Notes under the pieces: model-generated
The model's input: only the letters and a program-made list of their open reading frames with translations
What the model was told of the DNA's origin: nothing
Database searches by the model: none
Source of the DNA: Chromobacterium haemolyticum
Lineage (GTDB): Bacteria > Pseudomonadota > Gammaproteobacteria > Burkholderiales > Chromobacteriaceae
DNA: 52,259 nt
Direction of reading: 5' to 3'
NCBI RefSeq assembly: GCF_002081825.1
Contig: NZ_MUKU01000036.1
Coordinates: forward strand, 1-52,259
Made by a program: the position numbers and the translations under genes
In this document: piece by piece, positions 24,069 through 34,713 of the stretch
How positions within the stretch are numbered: the stretch's first letter is position 1
How the letters are laid out: every line of letters starts with the position of its first letter

Positions 24069-25427
24069 CTAGCCCGGCGCCAGCGCCGGCGTCGCGCCGG
24101 CGCTTTCCGCCCCGCGCGCAGCCTGTCCCAACAAAGCCTCCTCCACGCCGTCCAACAGCGCCCGCGTCGCTTCCGCGCCGGCCGCCATCCGCAAGGCCAG
24201 CTCGCGGCAGGCCGGACCCGGGCCCGGCTCGGCCAGCAAACGCGCCAACAAACGCCCCATTCTCCCCGCGGACACGCGCTGCGCGTGCAAGACCTCGGCC
24301 ACGCCCAGGCGCTTGGCGCGCTGGCCGTTGTCGAACTGATCGTAGGCGTAAGGCACGATCAATTGCGGGATCCCGGCGCGCATCGCGTCCGCCATCGTGC
24401 TGACGCCGCCGTGATGCGTCAGCGCCGCCGCCCGCGGCAACAGCGTGGCGAAAGGCGCGTACGCCTGCCACAGCACATCGGCCGGCAAAGCCGGCGGCAA
24501 CTGCGCCGCGTGCGGCGTGACGAAAATTCCGCGCCGGCCCAGCCGCCGCAAGGCCCGCAGCGCGGCGTCGAAGAAGGCCGCCGCGTGCCGATGACCGGTG
24601 CCCGGCGTGAACACGACAGGCGCATCGCCGGCGGCCAGAAAGGCCTCCAGCTCGGCCGACAGCCCCGCGCCCTGCCGCGCGGCGGGCAGCAGGAAATCCC
24701 CTTCGAAGAACGGCCGCGGCCAATCCGGCTGCAAGGCGGCGAACCAGCGGGGAAACAGGCCTATCGAGGCGTTGGGGGCTCTCAGCATATGCTCGAAAAA
24801 ATGCGGCTCCGCCGACAGGCCGCGCTTTGCGCGCGCCGCGTTCAGACTGGGCAAGGTCTGGGCGTTGAACCAGCGATGCAGCGCCCACCACAGCAGGCCG
24901 GCTCCGGCCGGCGGCAAGCAACCGGGAATCCGCAAGGAGCCCAGGGTGAGCAGGTCGTGGCGGCTGCACAGATTGGACGGCGCGAGATAGGCCGTCACAA
25001 TGCGCAAATCCGGCCGCGCCGCGCGCGCCAGCGCCGCCATCGGCACCAGGACGGGGTGGCACAAGACCACGCAGTCCTCATCCGCCGGCAGATCCCTCAC
25101 CCGCTCCCGCAAGGCGTCCAGATCCGGCGCCAGGCTATCCCAGAGCACGCCCCAGCTCTTGCGCTCATGCCATAGATCGGGGTTGTCCAACGCCGCCTGT
25201 TCCCGCTCGACGCTGCCGAACAGCCAGTACGGCAGGCCGGCTGCCCGCGCAGCTTCCTCCTGCAAGGCCGGGGCCAGCATCCGCACCCGGTGGCCGCGCT
25301 CGCTCAAGCCGCGCGCCAGCGCGACGAAGGGCTGCATGTCCCCGCCGGTGCCGCTGGATGCCACGATGATCAAAGGACCGCGCGCCGGGTCCGCGCCGGC
25401 ATGCGACAACGACAGCTCCCGCTCCAT
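24069..25427 (-). CDS. GT1/MGT-type glycosyltransferase (RhlB-like fold)
   Basis: 452 residues from the ATG at 25427 with an ideal AAGGAGG site; the 11 upstream in-frame codons are not needed. It is a GT-B fold enzyme that would transfer a sugar from a nucleotide donor to a small acceptor. The N-terminal acceptor half starts with IIVASSGTGGDMQPFVALA and RGHRVRMLA. The C-terminal donor half has VVFTPGTGHRH and the donor-binding block LTHHGGVSTMADAMRAGIPQ with PYAYDQFDNG. That pattern is typical of macrolide/rhamnosyl/UDP-glucosyl transferases of family GT1. The acceptor cannot be predicted: no lipid or polyketide genes are adjacent. It lies convergent to uup-nlpC, with copy A of the repeat between them. 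Confidence 0.88.
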   Translation of the reverse strand: MERELSLSHAGADPARGPLIIVASSGTGGDMQPFVALARGLSERGHRVRMLAPALQEEAARAAGLPYWLFGSVEREQAALDNPDLWHERKSWGVLWDSLAPDLDALRERVRDLPADEDCVVLCHPVLVPMAALARAARPDLRIVTAYLAPSNLCSRHDLLTLGSLRIPGCLPPAGAGLLWWALHRWFNAQTLPSLNAARAKRGLSAEPHFFEHMLRAPNASIGLFPRWFAALQPDWPRPFFEGDFLLPAARQGAGLSAELEAFLAAGDAPVVFTPGTGHRHAAAFFDAALRALRRLGRRGIFVTPHAAQLPPALPADVLWQAYAPFATLLPRAAALTHHGGVSTMADAMRAGIPQLIVPYAYDQFDNGQRAKRLGVAEVLHAQRVSAGRMGRLLARLLAEPGPGPACRELALRMAAGAEATRALLDGVEEALLGQAARGAESAGATPALAPG

Positions 25428-25493
25428 GACCCGCCTCCTTCCTTTAGGATGACAAGCCACTTTACGCCAATGTCATTTATCTGGCAAAAAGAA

Positions 25494-25511
25494 AACCGCC
25501 CGAGGGCGGTT
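25494..25511 (-). terminator. Terminator of the chemoreceptor gene at 25546
   Basis: AACCGCC(C)GA(G)GGCGGTT stem followed on the minus strand by TTCTTTTTGCC. It lies about 35 bases after the MCP stop and just before the glycosyltransferase gene. Confidence 0.75.
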
Positions 25512-25545
25512 GCGTGCGCATGGCGACCCTGCGCCGCGCCATGGC

Positions 25546-27183
25546 TTAGAGCGTGAACTGCTGCACCACGCCGCGCAAAGACACCCCGCGCTCCAGCAGA
25601 TTGACCACGCCCTGCTGCGCCTCTTCCGCCGCCAGCCGGTTTTCCTCGGCCGAGCTGCTGACCGACTCCACGCTGCCGGCCAGGTGCTGGGAGGCGTTGG
25701 CCTGCTCGCGCACCGCCGCGGAGATATCGCCCATGCCGCGCGACACACCCTGAATCTGCACCGAAAAGCCCTGCAAGGTGTCCTGGGCCTCGCCGGCGTG
25801 ATTGACGCTGGCGTCCACGCGGTTCACCGCCGCGCGCATGCCTGAGATGGCGGAAGCGGAATCCTGCTGCACGGAATCAATCATCGAACCTATCTCCACC
25901 GTGGCGTTGGCGGTGCGCTCGGACAGCTTGCGCACCTCGTCCGCCACCACCGCGAAACCGCGGCCCTGTTCGCCGGCACGCGCCGCCTCGATCGCCGCGT
26001 TCAAGGCCAAGAGATTGGTCTGATCGGCGATATCCTTGATCACCGCCACAATCATATTGATCTCATTGGTGCGCGAATCCAGTTGATCCAGCTTGCCGGC
26101 CAACTGAGTCACTTCCTGCTGCACCGTCCGCATGCCCTCCACCGCGTTCTGAATGTATTGCACCGTGGTCTGGGTCTGCCCTTCAAACGAAGACATCAAT
26201 TTGGCCGCGTCCTCGGCGATTTCCGAGACATGGGCGATGCTCACCGCCAGTTCCTCCACCGCCGCCGCGCTGCCGCGCACGTCTTCCGCCTGCTGGCCGG
26301 AGCGAGCGGCCACGCCGCCCACCAGTTGGTCGATATGCTGGGATTCGCTCTGCACCGCGTCGGATTCGCCGCGGATATCCAGCAGGCGTTGACGCAGCGC
26401 CTCCATGAAGGTGTTGAAGGAGGACGCGATGCGGCCCACTTCGTCTCGGCTGCGCACCGGCATGCTGCGCGCCAGGTTCCAGTCGCCGCCGGCCAGTTGC
26501 TGCAAAGCCACGTTCAACTCGTTCACCGGCTGCACCATGCGATTGGCCAACAGCAAGGCCACCAGCTGGGACATCAGCAACAGGCCCAGGCCCACCGCCC
26601 CGCTTTGCCATAACACCTGAGTGCGCAAGGCCTCCACTTTTTGCAAGGAGGTGTCCACCCCCACCACGTAGCGCATCCCGCTGGCCGAGGTAAACGGCAC
26701 GAACACCGAGCGGAACAGGCCGAACTCGCCCTGGTATTCCTCAAACTGGGTGGAACCGCTGCGCAAGGCCGCGGCGAGGCCGGCCGGCACATCCTTGTAC
26801 TCGGCCAGGAACCACTGCTGGTACTGGCCGGACTTCACCTCGTTCGGGCTGGCGGAAGAACTGGTGTACAACACGCGACCGCCGCGCTGAATGGTGGAAT
26901 ACGCGTAAGCCAAGCCGCTGTCCCTTGCAAAATCAGTCAGCTGTTTGGTGGTGACCTGGCTATTGGGATTGCTGTCCGGCAATTGATCGTGGAAATTCTC
27001 GCCCACCATCTGGCGCGCCGCGTAGGCGGCGGTCAGCAAGGTCTGATCCACGCCTTTCATTTCGGAGTCCACGGTGCTGCGATAGGCGTAGATCGAATAA
27101 ACCGCCACGATCAGCAGGCTCACCAGAGTAAAAGCGGCGGATAGTTTGGCCCGCAAGCCCCAGTCCTTGTTCAAGACACTCAT
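25546..27183 (-). CDS. Methyl-accepting chemotaxis protein 1, Cache-type sensor
   Basis: 545 residues from the ATG at 27183 ([10 protein letters not shown]), with AAGGA 10 bases upstream; an ATG 7 codons earlier is possible. A first membrane helix (about 15-33) is followed by a periplasmic domain of about 170 residues that looks like a single Cache domain ([43 protein letters not shown]). The second helix is [19 protein letters not shown], then a HAMP region and a 40-heptad-type signalling hairpin with tip [20 protein letters not shown]. Receptors of this kind signal through CheW/CheA to the flagellum. There is no C-terminal NWETF-type pentapeptide. It reads toward the glycosyltransferase and has its own terminator. 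Confidence 0.95.
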   Translation of the reverse strand: MSVLNKDWGLRAKLSAAFTLVSLLIVAVYSIYAYRSTVDSEMKGVDQTLLTAAYAARQMVGENFHDQLPDSNPNSQVTTKQLTDFARDSGLAYAYSTIQRGGRVLYTSSSASPNEVKSGQYQQWFLAEYKDVPAGLAAALRSGSTQFEEYQGEFGLFRSVFVPFTSASGMRYVVGVDTSLQKVEALRTQVLWQSGAVGLGLLLMSQLVALLLANRMVQPVNELNVALQQLAGGDWNLARSMPVRSRDEVGRIASSFNTFMEALRQRLLDIRGESDAVQSESQHIDQLVGGVAARSGQQAEDVRGSAAAVEELAVSIAHVSEIAEDAAKLMSSFEGQTQTTVQYIQNAVEGMRTVQQEVTQLAGKLDQLDSRTNEINMIVAVIKDIADQTNLLALNAAIEAARAGEQGRGFAVVADEVRKLSERTANATVEIGSMIDSVQQDSASAISGMRAAVNRVDASVNHAGEAQDTLQGFSVQIQGVSRGMGDISAAVREQANASQHLAGSVESVSSSAEENRLAAEEAQQGVVNLLERGVSLRGVVQQFTL

Positions 27184-27611
27184 ACGGATGCATTCCTTCG
27201 ACATTCATTCCAAAAACGACTCCCCGCCGCCGGCGGCGCATCCGGAGCGCGCCGGACCAGCGCCGCAGGTCCAGGCAGTGGATCATTCAGTAATCGACAA
27301 GAGGCGATGACGACGCCGCGAAGTGATGCGGAGCGAGCGGGGAAAGATAGACAGGCGGCGGCGCGCCGGGACATGCGGCCCGGTGCGGCGGCGAGCGCTG
27401 AATATGGAAAGTGATGATAACGCTAATTAAACGCGAATCAATGCGGCTGGCTTTGGTAGTTTGCACATAGCAAGTGCATAATCGCTTTTTCTTCAGACGA
27501 AGCAATCCGCCTCGCTTTGTTTTTAAAGGTTTTTTTATAAATAAGCGGGGATAAGCATGAGTGTTTACGTAAAAACACCTATCGTCGCTGTATCTATCTT
27601 GAGCGCCCTGC
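27184..27611. promoter_or_regulatory. Upstream region of MCP 1
   Basis: About 430 bases without a gene. It must contain the leftward promoter of the MCP at 27183. A run of Ts at 27517-27540 could terminate rightward or leftward transcripts but has no stem. No convincing sigma-28 site (TAAA-N15-GCCGATAA) was found on either strand. Confidence 0.35.
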
Positions 27612-27855
27612 CTATCCCAGACGCGAGGCGGCTTGCAAACAGATCACCTTGTCCAGCCCGCCGCGGGCGATGGCCGCCTGCGGCATGCCGAACACCACGC
27701 AAGAGGCCTCGCCCTGAGCCAGCGTGCGCGCGCCGGCGCTCACCGCCACCGAACGAAACAGCACGTCCACCGGCGGCCCGCCCTTGACTCGGCCACAAAC
27801 TGCTTCTGCCGACGGTGCAGCAACAAATGCTGCCTCCCGGCACAATAACGCGCTC
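27612..27855 (-). pseudogene. cheB: cheB remnant (C-terminal part, frameshifted and internally deleted)
   Basis: The minus strand encodes [12 protein letters not shown], then [20 protein letters not shown] and GGLDKVICL before a stop at 27612. These are consecutive landmarks of the catalytic domain of CheB, the chemoreceptor methylesterase (in the family: PSVDVLFRS, then about 25 residues with GMGADGA, then TIAQDE..CVVFGMPKAAI). The segment with the active-site Asp loop GMGADG is deleted. Upstream, PGG and QHLLLHRR can be read only by changing frame, matching the family's APGG.H.... The gene is therefore broken and inactive. Confidence 0.75.
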
Positions 27856-27876
27856 CATGCCCTGCACCGGCCGCAG

Positions 27877-28045
27877 CTATCGCCCAAACGCCGCGCAGCC
27901 GTCTACCTCCGTCATCCCGGCAAAGCTCAGCGACACCGCCTCGTGCGCCAGTAGCGGCGGCAGCTGGTTTTTCAGCTGCTCCGCCGTGTAAATGCTCAAT
28001 TCGCCGCTCAGGCTGGTCCTGCCCCAACCGCATGCAAAATCATTC
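27877..28045 (-). pseudogene. STAS-domain protein remnant (chemotaxis-type)
   Basis: The minus-strand frame reads SLSGELSIYTAEQLKNQLPP, then [20 protein letters not shown], and stops shortly after at 27877. This is the first half of a STAS (anti-anti-sigma-like) domain of the kind encoded at the start of many chemotaxis operons. The second half is missing, and about 20 bases later the cheB remnant begins. No ribosome site or complete domain remains. Confidence 0.7.
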
Positions 28046-28202
28046 CGCCGCACAAGCAAACGCCAAGCCGCTGTTAACTCAATGTTTTTACTTGAGTATC
28101 CACACTAGAACTAGTAAAGAAACAGATTGTTTTATAAAAAAGAGTAACCAGGCCTAGCGCGCGGCGGCGCGGACACGGCAACTGCAGCATGGCGGGAGGT
28201 CT

Positions 28203-29891
28203 ATGAAACTGAGCATCAAATCCCTGTTGACGGCCAGCGCCGGCGTCTTCGCCCTGCTCTTGCTGCTGCTTCTGCTGTGCACTCTGCGTTTAAGGCATGA
28301 ACTGGACTTGCAAGCCCAGGCGGAATCTCAGCGCAATCAAAGCTATCTCCTCGCCAACGAGCTACGACAAAGCTCGGACGACCTCACCCGCCTGGTTCGC
28401 ACCTACGCGGAAACCGCGGACCCGCGCTACGAACGGCAATACTGGGCCGTGCTGGCCATCCGCAACGGCCAGCAGCCGCGCCCTCAGCACTACAACCGCA
28501 TCTATTGGGACTTCATGGCCGCGAACGACAGCAAACCGCAGCCGGACGGCCCGGCGGTCCCGCTGCAACAACTGATGCGGCAGGCCGGCTTCACTCAACA
28601 GGAATTCGACAAACTCGGGCTGGCTCAAGCCAATTCAGACCGCCTGGTCAATACCGAAACCGTGGCGATGAACGCGATGAAGGGGCGCTTCGCCGACGGC
28701 CAGGGCGGCTTCACCCGGCAAGGGCCGCCCGATCCGGAGCTGGCCCGACGCATCCTGCACGACCGCCAATACCATCTGGACAAAGCCGCCATCATGCAGC
28801 CGGTGGACGCGTTCTATCAGCTGATGGAACAGCGCACCAACCAAGCCGTCGCCCAGTCTCGAACCCAGGCCGGCTTATGGATGGCTATCGTCATCGGGCT
28901 GATGCTGGCCTTCTGCGCGCTCGGCCTGCTGATGTTCTGGACCATTTACCGCCGCCTATTCGCCATGCTGGGCGACGAACCGCTACGCGTTACCCACCTG
29001 ATGCGGGCCGTGGCCGCCGGCGATCTAGCCGCCGCCGCCCCGCCTGGCGGCTACCCGGCGGACAGCTTGGCGGAAGCCATGCTCCAAACCGTCACCACGC
29101 TCAGCCGCGCGATAGCGGATTCCCAGCGCGGCGCCGGCCATCTGTCGATGATGTCGGCCCAGATCAGCCACAGCTCCCAGCAACTCTCTCTCAATACCAG
29201 CGGACAGGCGGCCAGCCTGGCCGAGGCCGCCTGCTCGCTGGAACAGATTTCCTCCGCCATCAACCAGAGCAGCGACAACGCCAAGCTCACCGAAACCATG
29301 GCCGCCCAGGCCGCGGACGACGCTCGCCAGGGCGGCGAAATCGTCGACCACACCGTGCGCAGCATGGAGCGCATCGCCGAACACATCTTGGTGATCGACG
29401 ACATCGCCTATCAAACCAATCTGCTGGCGCTCAACGCCGCCATCGAGGCCGCCCGCGCCGGCGCGCAAGGCAGCGGCTTCACCGTCGTGGCCCAGGAAGT
29501 GCGCAAGCTGGCGGAACGCAGCCAGGTGGCCGCCCGCGAAATCAGCGGCATGACCGCCAGCGGCGTTCAGCTTGCCGGCCAGGCCGGCGCGCAACTCGCC
29601 GCCATCGTCGCCTCCAGCGGCAAAACCGCCAGCCTGATCCAGGAAATCGCCATCGCCGCCAATGAGCAAGCACTAGGCGTCGGCCAAATCAACGCCACCA
29701 TCCAGCAACTGAGCGCCGCCACCCAGCAAAACGCCAGCCTGGTGGAAGAACTCGCCGCCATCTCGGCGGACAGCCGCAGCCACGCAGACCAAGTACATGG
29801 CCAGATGCGGCACTTCCACGCTCCCGCTCCCCAAAGAGGAGAAACCAGCGCCGCCGGCCGCGTCCCCGCGGGCCATGGACCCCGTCATTGA
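28203..29891 (+). CDS. Methyl-accepting chemotaxis protein 2, with a Tar/Tsr-class signalling tip
   Basis: 562 residues, ATG preceded by GGGAGG. Helix 1 is [19 protein letters not shown]. The periplasmic domain (about 40-215) contains [20 protein letters not shown] and [15 protein letters not shown]. Helix 2 is about 221-248, followed by a degenerate HAMP region. The signalling hairpin tip is [20 protein letters not shown], then [19 protein letters not shown], resembling the 36-heptad Tar/Tsr class; the other five MCPs here have [24 protein letters not shown] tips. GSGFTVVAQ departs from the usual GRGFAVVA. The tail is Pro/Arg-rich, without a methylation-enzyme pentapeptide. The next gene has a homologous sensor but a different signalling class. 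Confidence 0.94.
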   Translation: MKLSIKSLLTASAGVFALLLLLLLLCTLRLRHELDLQAQAESQRNQSYLLANELRQSSDDLTRLVRTYAETADPRYERQYWAVLAIRNGQQPRPQHYNRIYWDFMAANDSKPQPDGPAVPLQQLMRQAGFTQQEFDKLGLAQANSDRLVNTETVAMNAMKGRFADGQGGFTRQGPPDPELARRILHDRQYHLDKAAIMQPVDAFYQLMEQRTNQAVAQSRTQAGLWMAIVIGLMLAFCALGLLMFWTIYRRLFAMLGDEPLRVTHLMRAVAAGDLAAAAPPGGYPADSLAEAMLQTVTTLSRAIADSQRGAGHLSMMSAQISHSSQQLSLNTSGQAASLAEAACSLEQISSAINQSSDNAKLTETMAAQAADDARQGGEIVDHTVRSMERIAEHILVIDDIAYQTNLLALNAAIEAARAGAQGSGFTVVAQEVRKLAERSQVAAREISGMTASGVQLAGQAGAQLAAIVASSGKTASLIQEIAIAANEQALGVGQINATIQQLSAATQQNASLVEELAAISADSRSHADQVHGQMRHFHAPAPQRGETSAAGRVPAGHGPRH

Positions 29892-29937
29892 CCGGCCACC
29901 ACCACATCGTTCAGCTGCTCTGTGAGGACATCTCCAC

Positions 29938-31683
29938 ATGAAAAACCTACGCGCCAACCAGGCCATCACTGGTCTGCTGCTTCTCATCGCGCTCACCTTC
30001 ATCGGCGTGATCTACACCTTCGTTTCCATGCGCCAGGCGGTGGATGTGATGAGCGCCGCCAGCGAAAGCCGCTACCACTCCTACTTGCTAGCCTCCGAAC
30101 TGCGACAAAGCTCGGACGACCTGACCCGTCTGGGCCGCACCTACGTCGTCACCGGCGACCCCGGCTATGAGCAGCAATACAACCGCGTGCTGGACATCCG
30201 CAACGGCAAAGCGCCTCGCCCGCAGGAGTACAACCGCATCTACTGGGATTTCGTCGCCGCCGGCCAGGAAAAGCCCAGGCCGGACAGCGAAACCGTGCCC
30301 TTGCAAACCCTGATGCAACAAGCCGGCTTTACCGACGGCGAGTTCGCCAAGCTCAAGGAGGCTCAAGCCAACTCCGACGGCCTGGTCAAGCTGGAAGTAC
30401 GGGCGATGAACGCGGTTAAAGGCAAGTTCGCCGACGCCCAAGGGCAGTACACCGTCAGCGGCCAGCCGGACATGGAACTGGCGCGCAAACTGGTGCACAG
30501 CAAGGAATACCATCAGTTCAAAGCCCAGATCATGAAGCCCATCGACGACTTCTTCGTGCTGCTGGACCAGCGCACCAACGCCGCGCTGGCGCAGGCCAAG
30601 GACAGGCTGTCCAACGCCCAGCTGCAGTTCCTCACCGCCATCGTGCTGCTGGTGGGCGAAATCCTGCTGCTGATCCTGCTGGGCCGCCGCCAGATCCACA
30701 CCCAGCTGGGCGGCTCCGTCACCGACATCGAGAGCGTGCTGCAGGAAATTGCCTCCGGCAATCTGGCGGTGGAGGTGCCCAAAGCGCCGGAAGCCAGCGC
30801 GCTGGGGCAAATCGGCGTCATGAACCAGCGGCTGCGCCGCCTGATAGGCGAAGTCAACAACAACGCCGGAGAACTGGTCAGCGCCGTCGGCTCTTTGCAC
30901 CAGACCACCAACCGCATCAGCGAAGACGCGGACCAGGTCAACCAAGCCATCAGCTCCAGCGCCGCCACCATTGAGCAAATCACCGTCAGCGTCACCCATG
31001 TGGCCGACACCACCGCCGACGCCAACGCCATCATCTCTCAAGCCAACAACAGCGCGGAACGCGGCCGCCATGCCATGCACCAAGTGTCCGCCGAAGTGGG
31101 CAAGCTCTCCCAGGCCATGTCCACCCTCAGCGACACCCTGCATTCGCTGGGCACCCGCTCCGAGGAAATCAGCTCCATCGTCAACGTGATCAAAGACATC
31201 GCCGATCAAACCAACCTGCTGGCGCTCAACGCCGCCATCGAAGCCGCCCGCGCCGGGGAAATGGGCCGCGGCTTCGCCGTGGTGGCCGACGAAGTGCGCA
31301 AGCTGGCCGAACGCACCGCCCAGGCCACCACCGAAATCACCAATATGACCCAAGGCATGCGCCAGCAAACCGCCGGCACCGTCGCCAGCATGCAGCAGGC
31401 CCGTTCCACCGTGGACCAGAGCGTGGACCTGGCTCAGGGCGCGGCCAGCGAGATCGAAAACATCGGCGGCCTGATGCGGCAAGTGGTGGATACCTTTACC
31501 CAGATCACCCACGCCACCCGCGAGCAATCCACCGCCGTCGGCAACATCGCCCACACCACCGAACACATCAACGGCATGACCCGCAGCACCTCGGAAGTGG
31601 CGCAAGGCGCCAGCGCCACCCTCAGCGAACTGAACGACCACGCCAGCAAGCTCAAACACGTGGTGGAACGCTTCCACCTCTAA
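29938..31683 (+). CDS. Methyl-accepting chemotaxis protein 3 (paralogue of MCP 2 in the sensor domain)
   Basis: 581 residues. Helix 1 is about 10-30 ([20 protein letters not shown]). The periplasmic domain is clearly homologous to MCP 2 ([58 protein letters not shown]). Helix 2 is [19 protein letters not shown], then a HAMP-like linker and a hairpin with the tip [39 protein letters not shown]. It begins 46 bases after MCP 2 and ends at a strong terminator, so the pair is probably one transcript. The ligand is unknown. The long sensor with two conserved halves suggests a two-part helical bundle. Confidence 0.95.
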   Translation: MKNLRANQAITGLLLLIALTFIGVIYTFVSMRQAVDVMSAASESRYHSYLLASELRQSSDDLTRLGRTYVVTGDPGYEQQYNRVLDIRNGKAPRPQEYNRIYWDFVAAGQEKPRPDSETVPLQTLMQQAGFTDGEFAKLKEAQANSDGLVKLEVRAMNAVKGKFADAQGQYTVSGQPDMELARKLVHSKEYHQFKAQIMKPIDDFFVLLDQRTNAALAQAKDRLSNAQLQFLTAIVLLVGEILLLILLGRRQIHTQLGGSVTDIESVLQEIASGNLAVEVPKAPEASALGQIGVMNQRLRRLIGEVNNNAGELVSAVGSLHQTTNRISEDADQVNQAISSSAATIEQITVSVTHVADTTADANAIISQANNSAERGRHAMHQVSAEVGKLSQAMSTLSDTLHSLGTRSEEISSIVNVIKDIADQTNLLALNAAIEAARAGEMGRGFAVVADEVRKLAERTAQATTEITNMTQGMRQQTAGTVASMQQARSTVDQSVDLAQGAASEIENIGGLMRQVVDTFTQITHATREQSTAVGNIAHTTEHINGMTRSTSEVAQGASATLSELNDHASKLKHVVERFHL

Positions 31684-31706
31684 AGCCGCGCGTTGGCGAT
31701 ACAAAA

Positions 31707-31737
31707 CAACAGGGCTCCGCCATGCGGAGCCCTGTTG
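31707..31737 (+). terminator. Terminator after MCP 3
   Basis: 14-bp perfect stem CAACAGGGCTCCGC / GCGGAGCCCTGTTG with a 3-base loop, 24 bases after the stop. It is followed by CTTACTTGG, a weak T tract. The convergent gene at 31792 may share it. Confidence 0.75.
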
Positions 31738-31791
31738 CTTACTTGGACGCTCAAAGCCCGTTAAAAGGCTCTGGGAAAATCACGCCTACCG

Positions 31792-32541
31792 TCAGATAGG
31801 CACCAGGCTGGCGGACAGCGGCAAATGATCGGACAAGCGCGACCACGGCGCGCCCCTCAGCACCTCCGCCTCCAAGGGCTTCAGCCCGCGCACATAAATC
31901 CGGTCCAAGGGCAGCATCGGCATCCGCGCCGGAAAACTGCGCGCATGGCGGCCAAACAACTGATCGAACACCTCCACCAAACCCAAGCTGTCCATCAGAT
32001 GGTCGGTGGCTTCCTCCCGCCAATCGTTGAAATCGCCGGCCAAAATCAGCGGCGCGTCCTCCGGCACGTTCTCGCGCACATAACGCGCCAGGTCCAGGAA
32101 CTGCTTGCGCCGGTCCCGCGCCAACAAATTGAAATGGCCGCACAAGGTCACCACCGGGCGCTTCCAGCCCGCCGGCGTCAGCTGACAATGCAGCAGGCCG
32201 CGGCTTTCGAAGCGGTTGACCGAAATATCGCGGTTGCACCAGGTATTGATGGGGAAACGCGTCAGCAAGGCATTGCCGTGATGGCCGTGCTCATACGCCG
32301 CGTTCAGGCCGTAAGCCGCCTTGTGATCCAAGCGGCGCGCCAGGAAATGATGCTGCGGCAGCTTGGGCCAGCTGGCGTGCTGCAAGGCGCGCTCGATATT
32401 CTTGCCCTGCACCTCCTGCAAGAACAGCACATCGGCGTCGATGGACTCCAGCGCGGAGGCCATATCGCCCAGCCGCACATGGCGGTTCAGCGGCGACATG
32501 CCCTTGTGGATGTTGTAAGTGGCTACGGTAATGGCTTTCAT
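31792..32541 (-). CDS. Endonuclease/exonuclease/phosphatase (EEP) family protein
   Basis: 249 residues from MKAITVATYNIHKGMSPLNR; 10 upstream in-frame codons are ignored. The EEP fold uses a divalent metal to cut phosphodiester bonds in nucleic acids or lipids. All landmarks are present: ATYNIHKG, the metal-binding Glu in LFLQEVQGKN, HGHHGNALLTRFPI, LCGHFNLLARDRRKQ, the catalytic Asp/Asn in LILAGDFNDWRE, LDRIYVRGL and the final SDHLPLSASL with catalytic Asp-His. There is no signal peptide, so it is probably cytoplasmic. Close relatives are often annotated as EEP-domain proteins next to cardiolipin synthase; none is here. The substrate is unknown. Confidence 0.93.
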   Translation of the reverse strand: MKAITVATYNIHKGMSPLNRHVRLGDMASALESIDADVLFLQEVQGKNIERALQHASWPKLPQHHFLARRLDHKAAYGLNAAYEHGHHGNALLTRFPINTWCNRDISVNRFESRGLLHCQLTPAGWKRPVVTLCGHFNLLARDRRKQFLDLARYVRENVPEDAPLILAGDFNDWREEATDHLMDSLGLVEVFDQLFGRHARSFPARMPMLPLDRIYVRGLKPLEAEVLRGAPWSRLSDHLPLSASLVPI

Positions 32542-32583
32542 GCAATACGCTTCTTTATCGGGCGGACGCACGGCCCGCCGCTT

Positions 32584-32730
32584 CTAGGAGCCTGTTCACG
32601 ATCTCGCGAGCAAGAGCGAGACAAGGCGAAAACAAGCGAAAAAGCGGAATGTACACGTGGTACATGAGCATTTTGAGCTGGTTTTTAACGCCGTATCGCC
32701 GCAGCGCAGCAGATCGTGAACAGGTTCTAA
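32584..32730. repeat. Palindromic intergenic element, copy B
   Basis: 147 bases. The 5' end is TAGGAGCCTGTTCACGATCT and the 3' end is AGATCGTGAACAGGTTCTAA. The interior has GAGACAAGGCGAAAAC, the core GCGGAATGTAC...GTACATGAGCATT and the complementary GGTTTTTAACGCCGTATCGCC. This is one of the best-conserved copies and serves as the reference. Confidence 0.9.
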
Positions 32731-33005
32731 CTGCCCCGTGAACAAGCTAACTCAGACCGCCGGCCGCCGGCCCCGTTCCCGCGCCCATTGTCCGCCGCCT
32801 CAGTTTCAAAGATAAGCGCTGGAGGCGCAATTTCAATCTCCGCGCCCAGGCAAACAGGGAATTGAAAATCATTCTCCTAACGCGCATTGCCCGTCTGCAA
32901 AATATCCAACAACCGGCATTGCAAGATGAATACAGCTGCACTACACACTTATAACAGTAGCTAGAAAACAATACGTGATTATCGGCGGAAGTTAGGGAGC
33001 GAGCG
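32731..33005. promoter_or_regulatory. Upstream region of MCP 4
   Basis: About 275 bases, becoming AT-rich from 32860. A promoter for the MCP at 33006 is expected here. On the minus strand GCCGATAATC (around 32978-32987) resembles a flagellar sigma-28 -10 element, but no TAAA box lies at the right distance and it points the wrong way. Nothing else is seen. Confidence 0.35.
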
Positions 33006-34652
33006 ATGGGAAACTTTCTTGCGCAGTTCAGCATCAAGGTCAAGATCTTGGGGCTGATACTGCTTGGCGTGCTGGCCAGCGTGGTCATTGGCACGGTTGG
33101 CATCAAGAGCACCGCGGAGATGAACAATCTCACCATTGACATGCATGACAATCTGCTGATGTCAGTCAATTGGGTGGCCAGCGCCAACCAGTACGCCATC
33201 TACGTCAGCCGCTCCGACTATCGCTTCATTGCCGAAAGCGACAAAAAACAGATGGATCAGATTACCGCCAACCGCGCCAAATACGTGTCGGAGATGAACC
33301 GGCTGATGGATCTCTATCGCAAAACCGTACTCACCCCGCCGGAAGTAGAAGCGCTCAAACGCTTTGACGCGGCCTGGCCGGTAATGGAAGAAATATGCAA
33401 AAAAGTCCGTGACCTCAGCTACAGCGACACTGGCGACGGGGTCAATAACAAGAAAGCGCTGGAACTGATGTCCAAGGAGTGCCGGCCCAAATTCCAAGTC
33501 GTCGACGACATCATGAGCCAGATCGTCGACATCAACATCAAAGTGGCCGATAAAGCAAAAGAGACCGCGGATCAGGAATACCAAAGGGCTCGCAATACCA
33601 CCATCGTCGTGCTAGTAGCAGCCGTAGTCGTATTACTAATGCTGGGCTTGATGATACAGAACGGCATCATCGGCAGCCTGAAAAAAGGCATGGCGGCGCT
33701 GTTCCAGCTGGGCAGCGGCGACCTGAGCGGCGAGATTGAAGTACAGGGCAAGGACGAAGTGGCCCTGATGATGCAATCGCTGTCCGACACCCAGAAAAAA
33801 CTGCGCGTTACCGTGGGCGACATTATCAACTCCGCCTCCAGCGTGGCCGCCACCGCGGAGGAGCTGGCCGCCTCCACCGAGCAAGTCAGCGCCAGCATCG
33901 GCCAGCAGGTCAACGCTACCTCCAGCGCCGCCGCGTCGATCGAAGAGCTGACCGTCAGCATCGACCAATGCTCCAACAACGCCTCGCTGGCGGACTCCCA
34001 GGCCAGCGAAGCCGGCAGCCAGGCCAAGATAGGCAATAAGGAAGTGCAGGACTCCACTCAGCAAGTGCGCAAGGTCAACGACAGCGTGGCCGCCTCCGCC
34101 AACAACCTGGAATCCTTGTCCGAACAAGCGCAGATGATCAGCAGCATTGCCACCGTGATCAAGGAAGTGGCGGATCAGACCAATCTCTTGGCGCTCAACG
34201 CCGCCATTGAGGCCGCGCGCGCCGGCGAACAGGGCCGCGGTTTCGCCGTGGTGGCCGACGAAGTGCGCAAGCTGGCCGAGCGCACCACCGGCTCCGCCAC
34301 CGAAATCACCCAGATGATCGCCAAGATCCAGGCCGGGGCCAAGGAGGCGGTGGACAGCATGCGCAGCAGCCGCCACATCGTCAGCCAAGTAGTGGAATCC
34401 TCGGAACACGTATCCACCACCATCAGCTCGGTGGAAGAAAGCGCGGAAGGCGTGGTAGGCGCCATCAGCGACATCGCCATGGCGATGCAGGAACAGCGTC
34501 AGGCCAGCACCGAACTGGCCACCCGCGTGGAAGCCATCGCCCAGATGTCCAAGGAAAACGGCATTGCAGTGGATGTGTTCTCTCAAGCCACCCGCGAACT
34601 GGCGGTGGTGGCGGAGAGGTTGCAGCAGACCACGCTGGCCTTCAAGCTCTAA
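33006..34652 (+). CDS. Methyl-accepting chemotaxis protein 4, four-helix-bundle sensor
   Basis: 548 residues. Helix 1 is about 10-32 ([20 protein letters not shown]). The periplasmic part (about 33-195) is all helix and contains Tar-like 4HB features ([20 protein letters not shown]). Helix 2 is [19 protein letters not shown], followed by HAMP and the signalling hairpin with the tip [20 protein letters not shown]. It is flanked by its own promoter region and a strong terminator, so it is monocistronic. No pentapeptide tether is present. The methylation-helix residues are Ala/Ser/Glu-rich as expected. Confidence 0.95.
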   Translation: MGNFLAQFSIKVKILGLILLGVLASVVIGTVGIKSTAEMNNLTIDMHDNLLMSVNWVASANQYAIYVSRSDYRFIAESDKKQMDQITANRAKYVSEMNRLMDLYRKTVLTPPEVEALKRFDAAWPVMEEICKKVRDLSYSDTGDGVNNKKALELMSKECRPKFQVVDDIMSQIVDINIKVADKAKETADQEYQRARNTTIVVLVAAVVVLLMLGLMIQNGIIGSLKKGMAALFQLGSGDLSGEIEVQGKDEVALMMQSLSDTQKKLRVTVGDIINSASSVAATAEELAASTEQVSASIGQQVNATSSAAASIEELTVSIDQCSNNASLADSQASEAGSQAKIGNKEVQDSTQQVRKVNDSVAASANNLESLSEQAQMISSIATVIKEVADQTNLLALNAAIEAARAGEQGRGFAVVADEVRKLAERTTGSATEITQMIAKIQAGAKEAVDSMRSSRHIVSQVVESSEHVSTTISSVEESAEGVVGAISDIAMAMQEQRQASTELATRVEAIAQMSKENGIAVDVFSQATRELAVVAERLQQTTLAFKL

Positions 34653-34678
34653 GCTAGCGATTCAACGGCTTCATCCCC

Positions 34679-34713
34679 CGCCCCGCCGGCCTGGTCCGCG
34701 GGGCGGTTTTTTC
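34679..34713 (+). terminator. Terminator after MCP 4
   Basis: CCGCCCCGC / GCGGGGCGG stem with an 11-base loop, followed by six Ts; 27 bases after the MCP stop. A textbook rho-independent terminator. Confidence 0.9.

Noticed and set aside
23980-25062. 360-codon minus-strand frame overlapping the glycosyltransferase
   Set aside because: Ala/Gly/Arg-rich shadow in another frame, running into the repeat element.
32974-32990. Flagellar sigma-28-like -10 sequence before MCP 4
   Set aside because: It faces away from the MCP and lacks a -35 element at the right distance.
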